Shown: positions 35,726-47,184 of the stretch, piece after piece
How the letters are laid out: every line of letters begins with the position of its first letter
Numbering within the stretch: the first letter of the stretch is position 1
Assembly: GCF_000715075.1 (NCBI RefSeq)
Contig: NC_134095.1
Location: 7,922,722 to 7,986,721 of the forward strand
Source of the DNA: Nicotiana tabacum
Lineage: Eukaryota; Streptophyta; Magnoliopsida; Solanales; Solanaceae
Direction: 5' to 3'
Length of the DNA stretch: 64,000 bases
The notes under the pieces: model-generated
Databases searched by the model: none
The model's input: only the letters and a program-made list of their open reading frames with translations
What the model was told of the DNA's origin: nothing
Translations under genes and position numbers: made by a program

Positions 35726-36172
35726 CCTTCCCCTCTCACCCCTGCGCCCTAAGCCAGACCCCCCCTCCCTCATCTTCGTCTCTTTCAGAGACTGAACCCA
35801 AACACCCTTAGAACCCTAGTGCCGCCCCTCCTTTCCTTCACCATAAGCCCGGCGGCAACAATGCCGGTGACCACCAGATTAACACCCCTAGTGCACCTCG
35901 ACCCCCTGAACACGGATCTGTAAACCGTTGGTCTCGAATCCTCCCATCGTCTCAAATCTTCATTTGAAGATTCGAGCCAAACCCTAACCTATGCCAAACC
36001 CCCCCCAAATCCATACCAGTTACTCCCCTGACCTCCCTCGTGACCAAACCAAACTTGGTTTGGTTCGAATCTAACCAGAAAACTCCAAGTCCCAAATCAA
36101 ACCCAAGAGCCCTAGAAATCCAGAATCTGAGGGTTTTGTCCATTAAACGAAAGGGTTGGGGTCTAATAGACC

Positions 36173-36210
36173 TTAATCGAAGTGTTCTCAGTTGAGAACA
36201 CTTCGATTAA
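36173..36210. repeat. Perfect 18-bp-arm palindrome in the 5' LTR
   Basis: Arms begin TTAATCGAAGTGTTCTCA, two-base centre GT. It is the same palindrome as at 55915-55952 and 21766-21803 and lies about 450 bp downstream of the TATA box. Confidence 0.93.
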
Positions 36211-39134
36211 AGTCCGTTCAACCGCAAAAGAAGTCCGAGTCAGAATCCAAGACGAGTTCGTCTGATTTTCAATTTCTTAAGCTATTTTTTCTTTTCCTTG
36301 TCAGTTCTATGTTGTTTTCTGTTGATGTTTTGTTTATGTGTTTAAATGTCAGTTGATTTGTTTTCATTTTTGTGTCGACTATTCTGTCCACCTTGCGCGG
36401 ACCTTTTATTTGGTCGAATTTTTCTCTATTCATTGACGAGTGTATACGTTTAACTATATAATCGATTGAAATAAGTTTTGATCAATTAATTAGTTTCCAG
36501 GGCAACTCTTTGTTTTGACAGTACAACTTGAATCACCTGTTTAATACTGTTGGATCCTGATCATTGGTTCTGCTTGTATATATTGTAATTCGCGTAGTCG
36601 ATTCGATATATGTCATCGATTAGTTTCAGTTTGGAATGGTAGTAATCTGACTCATCCTGTTTAATTCTTACTAAGGCATTATTGAACCAGCTGAGAATTG
36701 ATCACAATTGTTTGTAGTCTATTAGTTAAATCAGAAATCATTTAAGGATTGGTTATAGCTGCAATTCTTAATTAAGATATCAGAGTTAGGAAAGTGGGCT
36801 GCCAGTCGAGTATGGGTTGAACCATTAGAGTAATCTATAGTGCAAATACACCCTGGCTGACATCTTTATAGATGAGAAGTCAGATGTAAGATGAGTTTAA
36901 TAATAAAAGGCTGAAAATGCACATGAGAATAGTAGTGGAACCTGCTGTACAGTAGGATATCCACTGCATTTTTGAATTTCAGCAGATTAAAGTAGAAGAA
37001 AACCCCATGCCTAGACAAGCCTAAGTGGAAATGACAGCCTTTAGGGTTTATTTTAAGCCACGGGCAGCCTGCCTATAAAAGGGGGGTTCATCTTTTCTTC
37101 AAAGAGGGGAAAAGATCAAGAGGAACTATAGGGAAAACAGTAGAGAGTTTTGACATAACATTTTGAGAGATCAGGGTCAGAACCAAAAAAGAGGGAGGAA
37201 GGAGAGATATAGGCAGACAACCAAGAGTTTAAAAATCAGGGAGGAGAAGAACTAGTTTTTAAGACAACCAAGAGGTTAAAACAAAAGAGAGGAAGGGAGG
37301 GAGAATCAGGAAAACAAGAAGGGGGGGGGGGAACTGGAAAAGAAACCAGAAAACAGACAAAGAGAGTTTAAAACCAGAAAAAGAGAGAATTTTCCAGGAT
37401 CTTAGTATTTTAAAGCTAGGTTCCACAACAAAGAACTTCAGTTTGTTTTTCTGCTCGAAAGTTCAAAATCAGAAACTACTGTTTTATTGCTTCTGCCTGC
37501 AACCTTTTTGTGCTGCTGAGGATTCATCTGGCAGCCTGTTTGTCTGTTGATTTTCAAGCACTACTCTTCAAGCTACTGGTTTCTTCTTTTGGTTTAATCT
37601 GCCCCTGAGATTTCTGTTGCTGTCACTACTGGTTTTTACTAGTTCCGCTGTGTTGTCGAACATATTGTTGCTGTGTGTATGCTACTATTGCTCCTGCTGA
37701 CTCCTTCTCTCTTCTTGTGTCCAACATCCAGGTACACACTAGAATTTCACACTGATGTAACAGTAAAGTTGAGCATGAAATGAAAGACGGAAGGAGTTTT
37801 AATCACTTGGTTTTGTAACTATAGTCTTATAAAGTGTTAGCAGATTGTATGATTCTTTAAGGTTATAACTCAATAGAAAATACATTAGATAGTTTGTACT
37901 TAATTGAAACTTAGTTTGTTTAATACTGTGATCTTAGTTGTTTAGTTGTCTGTATGATATGGAATGCACAGGTGGTTAGTATATCGATAGTTAAATCTCA
38001 TCTCTAGTCCCATTTTACATACAAGGCAGATTGCTTCTAATTTAGCCAAATGCAATATAGCTTTTAATCATTTGAGTTAACTCTATCAAAATCGGATTTC
38101 ATTAGGCAGTTTATAGGACAATGTTCGAATCCCATCAATAGCATCCTATAGTAGTTAATTCCATTAATCTCATTAAAATGAGTTAGTTTAAATTCAACTT
38201 GGAGAACGTTTAGCGTGAGTTTAGCATTTTATCAATCTTGTATGCATTTTTAATTAAATTAAAAAACATGTTCGCTCATGGAATAAGGCATGAAATAATT
38301 CCTCGTCTCACAAATAATTAATCTGATAATTAATAAGAGGCCGGAGCTGGCCAAACATGTACTTTAATTAGCGTATATTTTCTTTCTTTCATTTTTAGAG
38401 ACAAACATAATAGAAATGAAGTCGCTGTAGGTTTATCCTTTCAAATAATGAGACGAGCCTCGCCAAATAAAAAAATGCAAATTACGGGGCCCTCAATAAT
38501 CGGTCGTAATAAATATTTAGATTTCTTGGGATGGACTGTCTAGTGAACTCCACTGCCTTCCCTAAAGATAATTACGCGTTAGACTCTTTAGACGCGATTT
38601 AATTAAATTACCTTCTTAAATTCGGGTGCGCATTTATGTGACCCAAATCCAAAATCTCAACGGAGTTGGAATGTATTAACAACCACGGGCGCATTGATTG
38701 TGACATGGTTCGAAACACATTTTCACGACGTTGCAATTCCATAAAAATAAATAATAATAATAAAGCGGTTTTAACCTAATAAAAGCACACGATCTATAAC
38801 ATGTATTAAAAATTAGGTATTTGGCCATTATAACAATTTAAGCGACCGTGCTAGAACCACGGGATTCGGGGTGCCTAACACCTTCCCTCGGGTCAACAGA
38901 ATTCCTTACTTAGAATTTCTGGTTCGCAGACTTCATTTGGAAAGTCGAAAATTTTCCTCGATTTGGGATTCAAGATAAACCGGTGACTTGGGACACCAAA
39001 AACCAAACCTTTCCCAAGTGGCGACTCTGAATTAAATAAATAATCCCATTTCGAATATTGTCACTTAAATTGGAAAAACTCCCTCGCGCATTTACCCTTC
39101 GGGGCGGGCGTGCAAAAAGGAGGTGTGACAGCTC

Positions 39135-39152
39135 TGGCGACTCCGCTAGGGA
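39135..39152 (+). promoter_or_regulatory. Primer binding site, Ogre/Tat type
   Basis: TGGCGACTCCGCTAGGGA begins four bases after the LTR end. The third copy (58839-58856) has TGGCGACTCCGCTGGGGA, so this one carries one change. By family it should pair with tRNA-Arg. Confidence 0.82.
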
Positions 39153-40803
39153 AAAGAACCCAGAACGTTTGTTCAGGGTTCAGAATTCGAGCTTAGAATA
39201 ATTGTTATATTTGGCTTTATTATCTGATCTTTACTACATGTTTGGGCATAACGTGCTAAATGTTGTCTTTTACTGCTTTGATATTATTTGGACTGTATAT
39301 AAACTGTGCCAAAACCCTTCTTTTCTTACCTCCGGGGAGGAGCTTGCTGGTCAAGACTCCCTATTCTGTTAGTGTCATACCCTGAAATAAGAAAGAGGTC
39401 GGACAAGTTACAAAGCCGGACGATCTCGCGGGTCCCCGGTATATAGCCCCCGCCTCGACTCGAGTTGTCCACTCGGGTACACAGTCTAGAACAAATACCC
39501 AGGTTACAAACCTAGTATAACAAAAACTCATGATGGATCCCTAGTAGGAACGCTTATTTGCATCACGTTGCATTTGACATAGGGGACTCAACACAGGGGT
39601 TGGGTCCGTCTAGGACAAGCAACCCGAAATGAAAAGACCATCCTGCTGCATCCCGTTTGTTTTACGCATTTATTTGCTTCAGATTTGCATGCTGACCGGT
39701 TGCTGGAAAAAAAAATTCAAAAAGGAAAAGAAAAATAGCAGCGTAGGGAGATAATTACTTATTTTTAGAAAAATAAAACCAATGTCCAAGTAGTGTCAAA
39801 ACCTCGCCGAAATTTTCTTAAAAAAATAAAAACAAAATTTGTCTTTTAGTTTGATTTATTAAAAAAACATATATAATACAAAAAAAAAAATTCCTTTTAA
39901 TCACTTTCAAAATCCAAAAAAAAAAGTATTTGTTTAAAAATAAAAAGGGGAAAATTCAAAATTAAAAAAAAATAGTTTTTCTTTTGTAGTATCTCTTTCA
40001 TAAATTCAGACTAATAGTCCAAATACTTCCTTAAAAGATTTTTCGAAATTTCAAACAAAAGAGAAGTGAAAAGAAGTTTAAAATTCAAAGAAAAAATATT
40101 TCCTTAGTCGTCGTCTCTTTTCAAAAAATAATAATAAAAAAAAGAAATTGAAATCAGAAAAAAAAAATATTTCTCTTTTCTTTGTAAGTATATTTATTCA
40201 AAAATGGGGGTTTAGTTTATTCCTGATCGGCCCGAACTACGCCGGTTTGATTCTCGCGGGGCGTGAGATACGTAGGCAATCTTCATCAGGTTCAACCTCC
40301 CCTTTCTAAAAAATAGCCAAAATGTTAGAATTTTAATTTCGTCATAAATGAGTCGGGTGATGCCGTTTTGTCAAGATTAGCCGAATGTTCCCGAAAGGGA
40401 CGCCGGAAGGCTGACTTTGCATAAACAGCCATTTCGGTCATTTTTTATTTTTGTGACCAAATTGCCCAATGGCCTTAGGATCCTCGTCCCCGAGGCTCGC
40501 GAGGCCATGTTCCCAATGTCGGGTCACCATTCTAAAAAAAGAGTCATAAATAAATCAAGTGATTGTTTTTGTCAAAAATAGCCAAATGTTCCCGAAAGGG
40601 ACGGCGGAAGGCTGACTTTGCATAAACGGCCACTTTCGATCATCCTTTAGAGTTTTGATCGGTTGACCCTCATAGCCTTAAAATTTTCATCCCTGAAGTG
40701 GTGAAAGGCCGTGGTCGAAAATCGGATCTTTCTTTCTAAAATACAATCAAATCATTTTTGAGTCAAATCATTTTTGCTTAAGTCACCTTAATAAATGTGC
40801 AGG
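39153..40803 (+). other. 5' leader of the Ogre/Tat element
   Basis: No gene. 39310-39670 is a block shared with the non-autonomous element. 39700-40200 is A-rich low-complexity DNA. A structured motif lies at 40231-40297. From about 40365 two copies of an about 190-bp unit follow, each with TGTTCCCGAAAGGGACG (TCCC-GAAA-GGGA hairpin) and GGCTGACTTTGCATAAAC. Confidence 0.75.
40231..40297 (+). promoter_or_regulatory. Structured boundary motif, copy 5
   Basis: CCCGAACTACG, TTGAT, stem TCTCGC/GTGAGA (one G-T pair), ATACGTAGGCAATC, then GGTTCAACC. The second stem CTACG/CGTAG is perfect. Located in the leader upstream of ORF1. Confidence 0.65.
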
Positions 40804-42851
40804 ATGAGCACAATGCAAAATGAACGCTTTTCGATAATGACTAAAATCCCTGTCAAGTTGCGGCTATGATGGAATGATCTAGGTGTTGAAGGGCAAGATG
40901 AGGTGAAGAAATATCTGAAAGGTCTCACGGGTTTATTGAAAATCCAGCCTCAGGGAGATATCATAAGAGCTTTGGTCACCTACTGGGACCCAGCGCACAA
41001 TGTCTTCCACTTCTCCGATTTTGAACTCACCCCGACTCTGGAGGAAATAGCTGGGTACATCGAAAATGCTGAACTTCCATTAAGGCAAAAAATACCTGGT
41101 TGCCCCAAGAGCTGTCACGGTGCATCGATTTCTAGACTCACTAAAGATACACAGGACGGTCCATAACCCGGATTTGGCCGCAGGTTTTTGTAATCAATGC
41201 TTCATATACGACAGATATGGCCATGTAGGAGGATTCAATAATCCGTTTAACAAGCTATGCAGCAAAGGTAACCGTCAGAAATGGGATGAGCACAGACAGG
41301 TGGCTTTCATGATAACATTTTTGGGCCTTTTGGTATTTCCGAGGAAAGACGGAAACATTGATCTGAAAATATCCAGGGTCGTCAGTACTTTGCTCACTTA
41401 GAATGAAAGTACTCTCGTGCCTATGGTGGTATCTGATATATCGAGCCCTCACAGCCTGCAAAGCCAGGGGGAATTTCTTCGAAGGGTATAATTTACTGCT
41501 ACAAATATGGATGACTGAACATCTCTGCCATTATTCCGAGATTTTGAGTCACGGTTCCTCGAAGAAAACTTGCATAGAAGAGTTTTGCACAAGAACCAAG
41601 GAGGTCACTCTGCCCGAAGGAGTCACGACATGGACGTCATTCTTTCAGACTCTCACTGCCAGCCAAATACAGTAGACACTGGGATGGTTGCCTGTTGATG
41701 AGGTTATGTATATGCCGGCGGCTAGAACCCACTTCCTACTGATGGGACTTAAGAGCATTCAGCCTTACGCGCCCTATCAAGTTTTGAGACAACTCAGGAG
41801 ATGCCAGATAGTGCCACACGAGGAAGATCTTAGTGCTCAAACAATTGAGATTAGCCCTAATGGACAATTTCCTGAAGCAAAAGTCCGGCAGATCTGGAAT
41901 GAATGTCAATATTTGAAAGCGGATACTTGTGTGCAGGATCGGGCCAAAAGTGAAACGGTGCCAGGTTACCTTGCGTGGTACAGAAGAGAACTTGAAAACA
42001 AAAGGCCGGCTAAAAGACCCCACATCCTGAATTTAGCCGAGTCATCACAAAAGCAATGGGATTGGTTAGCAAAAGAAAGAGGCTATCGCGTCGAAATCAA
42101 CAAATTAAAGCGACAAGTCGAAGGTCTAAAATATGAGCACAACGTGGAAGTTGCTACTGATCTGGGAGAAAAGAACAGGTTGACCCAGGAAAACGAGATG
42201 CTCAGGGCCTAGATCTAGTAGATAAGGATAGCCGCTGATAACCAACAAAGGAGCCGGTTGGATGAACGATTGATAAAAGGTTTAAGGATGGAAATTGGGG
42301 AGTGCCAGAGTGAGTCAGAAAATCTTGTAAATACCATAGCAGGACTCGAAGCACACTGGGCAAGAAGGACAGAAAAGCGTAACCGGTACCTGCAGCAGTT
42401 GAAAAGGGATTACGAGCAAACCATTGCCAATTTGAAGAAAAAGGTGGTCACTCTTGAGGACAGAGCAACTGAGCAAACCCGAACCTTTGAAGCTGAAAAT
42501 AGATGTTGCCACAAGCTACTAGCCCAAATGGAAGTAGAAATTCAGCAGTGGCAAAATCAATATCTCCAGGATTCTCGGATTATGACAGCCCGTAATGATC
42601 AAATAGAGCGCCTACTCATAGAAAAGAGGCTAACCAGGGATAAGATTAGGACCATTGCCCATGCCATCATCAGGAGGTGTCTACGATGTGAAAACATGAC
42701 CAGCATTACCTTTCTCTCGGCAGTGATGATTTATGTCAAGCAGACCATGTATGAGCTGGAACAACTTGAAAGGGACCTCACACCCAAGACCGCGGCGAGG
42801 CCGAACGATGCCCTGTGGGCGCCAATTCTTGAAACTTTAATGTATTTATAG
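40804..42851 (+). pseudogene. Ogre ORF1 (DUF7745-like domain plus coiled coil), broken
   Basis: Starts MSTMQNERFS. The N-terminal globular part has LWWNDLG-type (stop at 40867 in this copy), HFSDFELTPTLEEI, CFIYDRYGH, FLGLLVFPRK and FFEGYNLLLQIWMTEHLC. This is the pattern I associate with DUF7745 proteins in plant genomes and with ORF1 of Ogre elements. From about 42030 it becomes a long coiled coil (ENRLTQENEML, ERLLIEKRLTRDKI). Further breaks: a frameshift near 41150, stops at 41399 and 41673, and a cluster at about 42210-42219. ORF1 function is not established; a nucleoprotein or host-interaction role is only a guess. The partial copy at 60519 is its close relative and shares the 41399 stop. 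Confidence 0.8.
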
Positions 42852-43185
42852 GTCGAGTCTGTATTTTCCATCTTAGCATCTTCTGTCCGTCTTTTCGCAT
42901 CAGGGTGTATCAGTAGTTGTTGAGTTTGTATTTATTTCAAGTCTTGTTATTTTACCCTTTTTCAAAAAATGTTAGTTTGTAATAGATTGTTTCAGTAATA
43001 AAAAAATGTGTGCTTTTTTTACACTCGTTTGTTTTGAACTACGCAATGATCTGATTCACGCGGCATCATGATACGTAGGCAATCCTCATCGGATCCGGTC
43101 ACATTTTAACTGCAAATAACGAAAATAACAATAAAAAAATATATATAATAAATAAAGAGAGCCTAAAGAGAAGCCGGAATGACGC
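42852..43185 (+). promoter_or_regulatory. ORF1-gag spacer with structured boundary motif, copy 6
   Basis: Non-coding spacer. The motif occupies 43034-43100: TTGAACTACG, CTGAT, weak inner stem (TCA/TGA), GATACGTAGGCAATCC, GGATCCGGTC. The second stem CTACG/CGTAG is intact. The rest is T-rich then A-rich. Confidence 0.6.
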
Positions 43186-45398
43186 ATGTCTTCGATGCAA
43201 ACATGTAGAAATTCACTTAACTGTATAGGTGCATCACGCCCCAACGTGAGATTACCTGTCAGTTATTTGTTTCAAACTAACCGTTTGTTTGCTGCTAAGT
43301 CCAGGTTTTTAGAAAAGGTGGTTTGGTTTGGTGAAAGTCTGGCCTCACATTCGTACTCTACGAGGTCGAAAGGAAGTGTTCAGTTGCCCGTCACTAAGTC
43401 GAGAGGGAGTATTCACACTTACTTCACGAGATCAAAGGGAAGTATAGAGATGTCTTCCGAAATTCCTTTGCCGACAATTCCTGTCTCCGAGGAGAGTTCA
43501 ATCTCGGCCATCCCAACTCCCGAGTCAGCGACTGCTGAGGAAAACAGAATCTTGCGGCTCCGCATGTTGGAAATGTTGGATGACTGGAACAACGGAAAAG
43601 AGCCACCGAGTGTAATCCCTGGATTCCCCGAGTTGTTCTCTAGGACAAGTGGGACTTCCAACGTCCCCATAAGTTATCCAACTACCCCATTCGGGTACCC
43701 GGCCATTTCAGCCCACTCTGCTGGATCACCCTCTGATTCTTATCCCCGAATGTCAACAACAGATGTAGCTACAGGTACATTCACGGCACCGCCCTGTCCA
43801 ATCGTGGCACAACCCGCTACACACAGGCTGAATTTTGACTCGTCCGCATTCACATTTCAAGCATCATCCTTCTCACTAGAACCAACTCAGTTTACCACCA
43901 GCACTCATCCTCAACAACCTCAACACGAGTTTACTCCTGGGCGATACAAAAATCTCAAAGCTTTTGAACAAGATGAGATGGCAAAAAGAATGAGGAGCCT
44001 CGAGCAGAGTTTGAAAAATATGCAAGGTTTAAGCGGGCAGAAGAGTGTTTCCTATACTGATCTGTGCATGTTCCCTCATATGCACCTACCCGTGGGTTTC
44101 AAAACACCAAAGTTGAGAAATATAATGGGCATGGCTATCCCATTACTCACCTCAAGAAGTATTGCAACCAATTGCGGGGAGCCGGCGGCAAAGAAGAATT
44201 GTTGATGGCATACTTCGGAGAAAGCTTGGTAGGAATAGCCTCAGAATGGTATATGGACCAAGACATATCTCGATGGCATATTTGGGATGATCTCGCCAGA
44301 GATTTTGTAAGACAATTTCAGTATAATATTGACATCGCACCGGACAGAAATTCTTTGTCAAACTTGAAGAAGAAACCCTCGGAAAGCTTCAGAGAATATG
44401 CTATTAAATGGCGCGAGCAAGCATCAAGGGTAAAACCTCCCATGGATGAAATAGAAATGGTCACTACTTTCCTCCAGGCTTAAGAATCAGATTACTTCCA
44501 AAACATGATGTCAGCCATGGGAAAGTCTTTCGCAGAAGCGATTAAGATCGGGGAGATGGTGGAGAATGGTTTGAAAACAGGTAGAATTTTGAGTCAGGCA
44601 GCCATAAGGGCAACCTCCTAAGTCGTCCAAAGCGGGTTCGGAGGAATGGCAAGAGGGAAGAAAAAGGAAGAGACGTCCATGGCGGCATCAGAAGCAAGAG
44701 AATATCGTAATCCCAGGCCTCGTTTTCTAGAAATAACCCCACAACATTACTACCCCCACCAAAATGTGACCTATGCTCCTCAACCCTACATGGTCATGAA
44801 TACCCAGCCTTATGTCCAGCCACCGCAACAAGCCAATCGAGGCCAAGCTCCACCACCCAGAAATCAGCCTCCTTACCGAAACCACTATAATCCACAGCCA
44901 CCTCAAAATAACTTCCGCCCTCAAGAACCACCCAAAAGACGGACTTTCACACCCATTGGTGAACCGTATTCTACCTTGTTCCCAAAGCTAGTCTAGATGG
45001 GTTTCCTGCAACCAGTCCCTCAGACAAGGCACAATCTAGCATCACCTGCTTACAAAGCCGGTGTCAGGTGTGCTTATCATTCGGGAGCAGAAGGGTATGA
45101 TACCAATGATTGTTGGACTTTAAGAAGGGTGGTTGAGAACTTGATAGAGCAGGGAAAGATAGTATTGAGGGACGAGGAGGTCCCAAACATGACCAACAAT
45201 CCGTTGCCCGCTCACAATAATGGGCTGTTGATTGGGATGATCTGTGAGGACAAGGAGTTTGATCCCGCCCTGAAAGTTATAATCACCATTGTCGATGCAG
45301 GGAGAAAGCCTAAAGTAGCCCCGAAGCAAGAAAAAGGGGAAAGAATACTGGTACTATCAAGGTTGAGCTCGAAGAGAAGGTCGATACAAAGACAGTGA
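43186..45398 (+). pseudogene. Ogre gag, broken
   Basis: The N-terminal part (43186-44205) has a charged segment and Ser/Pro-rich linker. After a frameshift near 44070 the capsid-type gag domain follows (about 44100-44480): LKKYCNQLRGAGG, LMAYFGESLVGIASEWYM, FREYAIKWREQASR. Then comes a Pro/Gln/Asn-rich linker (44700-44930), FTPIG (44947) and a Cys/His region with CAYHSGAEGYDTNDCW (about 45070), the zinc-like nucleocapsid of this lineage. In-frame stops lie at 44481, about 44620 and 44994. A shift near 45370 leads into the protease frame. Role: packages element RNA in cytoplasmic particles. Confidence 0.85.
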
Positions 45399-46990
45399 CG
45401 ATGGTGCCCGCGAAGAATGAAGTTCTTTATATTCCACGAGGTCGATCAGAGAAGCCGCAGAGATTCGAAGTCAAAAGGGCAAAACCAATGTATGTATCGA
45501 AAGGGGCCTATGTGGTCCGGGGAACGATCAAACCACCTCGGCTAAATGAGCCAGTGGTTATCGGACGCGTACCACAGAAGTCAATGACAGATCCGTCCAC
45601 AGTACCGTGGAATTATCAAAGAACATTGGTTACGTACAAAGGCAGAGAAGTCACGGAGGAACTTCCAGAGAATACTTTCGTTGGAAGATATTCAGACACT
45701 CAAGAGTTAAACAACGCCACACAGAAGCGCTTCCCACCCAAAAAGCCTGTAAGCGTTGAAGAAGCGGAAGTTTTCTTCCAAAAGATGAAAATGCTTGACT
45801 ACGAAGTGGTGGATCAGTTACGCAAGTGCCCTGAGCAAGTGTCTATGCTATCTTTGCTAATGAGGTCGGCCGAACATCAGAAGATCTTGCTCAAAACCCT
45901 GAACGAAGCGTATATACCGGCTGAGACTTCAGTTGAACAACTGGAACGAATGACGGAAAGGTTCTTCGCAGTTAATCAGGTTTCTTTTAGCAAGCACGAC
46001 TTACCTCCGGAGGGAGCGGATCACAACAAAGCTTTACATCTGACAGTCAAGTGCGAAGACTACTACGTCAAGCGGGTGATGTTGGATGGAGGTTCGGGTG
46101 TTGACATTTGTCCGCTCTCCACGCTGCAGAGAATGGAAATTGGGACCGGAAGAATTCGCCCCAATAATGTCTACGTAAGGGCTTTTGATGGCATCAAGAG
46201 GGACACCCTCGGGGAAATAGACTTGGTGTTGACTATAGGATCGGTGGAGTTCGAAATAACTTTCCAGGTACTTGATATGGATACGTCTTACAATTTTCTC
46301 CTCGGAAGACCTTGGATTCATATGGCAGGGGTTGTACCTTCCACTCTCCACCAAATGGTGAAGTTTGAATATGAAGATCGGGAAATTGTGGTCCACGGAG
46401 AAGACGAACAATTTATTTATCGGGACCCATCCATCCCATATCTTGAAGCAGGGGAAGGGAGTGAGCACACGGTTTATCAGGCTTTTGAAGTTGTGCTGGC
46501 AGAGCAGTATAAAGAAGGAAGACCTTGCCCCCAACCTTTCCTGTCCAACGCCTCAATCATGGTGGCTAAAGAAATGATCCGACATGGATTCAGACCAGGG
46601 AGAGGGCTTGGACGAACGCTGCAAGGAATAACGGAACCCATCACCTTACTTTCCACTAGGAAACTCTTTGGAATAGGTTTCCAACCCACTCCGAAAGATG
46701 AGGATTGGGCGAAGCAGAGAAAAAATGAGGGTTGGAAGTTGCCTCGACCATTGCCACATTTATACGAGACTTTCGTAGGACCAAAATACATTGAAGAAGA
46801 AGACGACGAGGCTTTTACAGCCGAAGAGATCGAAGAAATATGTGAGGCAATGAGAGGAATGATTTATGAAACTCACATGGTTCAACCGGAAGAAGGTACA
46901 AGCACCGCTGAGATTCTATATGTGGGGTCAAATGCTAAGCTTCAGAATTGGGAGGCCACGCCATTCCCAACTAGGCAGGAGTCCGGGTAG
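45395..46990 (+). CDS. Ogre protease with C-terminal G-patch-like domain
   Basis: A continuous 531-codon frame, the only uninterrupted coding block of the element. The annotated Met is just the first in frame; the natural reading would continue from gag. Residues 229-240 carry the retropepsin active-site region, LDGGSGVDICP, with a DGGS variant of the usual D-S/T-G. FLLGRPWIH at about 301-309 is the second half-motif. Residues about 384-415 (VAKEMIRHGFRPGRGLG) form a G-patch-like, glycine-rich RNA-binding segment, then an acidic tail (EEEDDEAFTAEEIEEI). The stop at 46988 lies inside a predicted intron donor, so a spliced message would continue into RT. Processes the gag-pol precursor. Confidence 0.85.
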   Translation: MTMVPAKNEVLYIPRGRSEKPQRFEVKRAKPMYVSKGAYVVRGTIKPPRLNEPVVIGRVPQKSMTDPSTVPWNYQRTLVTYKGREVTEELPENTFVGRYSDTQELNNATQKRFPPKKPVSVEEAEVFFQKMKMLDYEVVDQLRKCPEQVSMLSLLMRSAEHQKILLKTLNEAYIPAETSVEQLERMTERFFAVNQVSFSKHDLPPEGADHNKALHLTVKCEDYYVKRVMLDGGSGVDICPLSTLQRMEIGTGRIRPNNVYVRAFDGIKRDTLGEIDLVLTIGSVEFEITFQVLDMDTSYNFLLGRPWIHMAGVVPSTLHQMVKFEYEDREIVVHGEDEQFIYRDPSIPYLEAGEGSEHTVYQAFEVVLAEQYKEGRPCPQPFLSNASIMVAKEMIRHGFRPGRGLGRTLQGITEPITLLSTRKLFGIGFQPTPKDEDWAKQRKNEGWKLPRPLPHLYETFVGPKYIEEEDDEAFTAEEIEEICEAMRGMIYETHMVQPEEGTSTAEILYVGSNAKLQNWEATPFPTRQESG

Positions 46991-47183
46991 ACCTGTCCTG
47001 CCACCTTTCCTGCATTACGAGTTATCCCAGGATGTAACTCGGATGTTCTTCTTTAGTTTCCTGTTTTGAATTCCTAAATTATAAACCTTGTTATCTTCCC
47101 AATTCCAAGGAATAAAATCATTATTTCCTCATTTTTTCCTTTATTCTGATTTCTGCTTTTTTTCCTTTATCCTTTCCTTTCAG
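46987..47183 (+). other. Putative Ogre protease-RT intron (197 nt)
   Basis: The donor GTAGAC overlaps the protease stop; the acceptor is a long pyrimidine tract ending TTTCCTTTCAG at 47183. Removal joins the two flanking frames in phase, and the nine codons before the first downstream Met (47209) are open. An intron at this position is a known Ogre feature. The donor is weak. Confidence 0.65.
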
Positions 47184-47184
47184 T

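Larger units (their letters stand above)
34903..39130 (+). repeat. 5' LTR of the Ogre/Tat element
   Basis: 4228 bp. U3 holds repeated AAACGACGYCGTTT-like palindromes and TCCAACGG sites, with TATATAAA at 35718. A perfect palindrome lies at 36173-36210. The ends and the GGGGCCCTCAATAAT block (about 38490) are shared with the non-autonomous element's LTRs. No coding frame is supported. Confidence 0.93.

Noticed and set aside
39135..39152. tRNA gene
   Set aside because: Only the primer-site complement of a tRNA 3' end; no cloverleaf in the flanks.
46034..46534. 166-aa minus-strand ORF
   Set aside because: Antisense to the protease frame, which has clear domain motifs.
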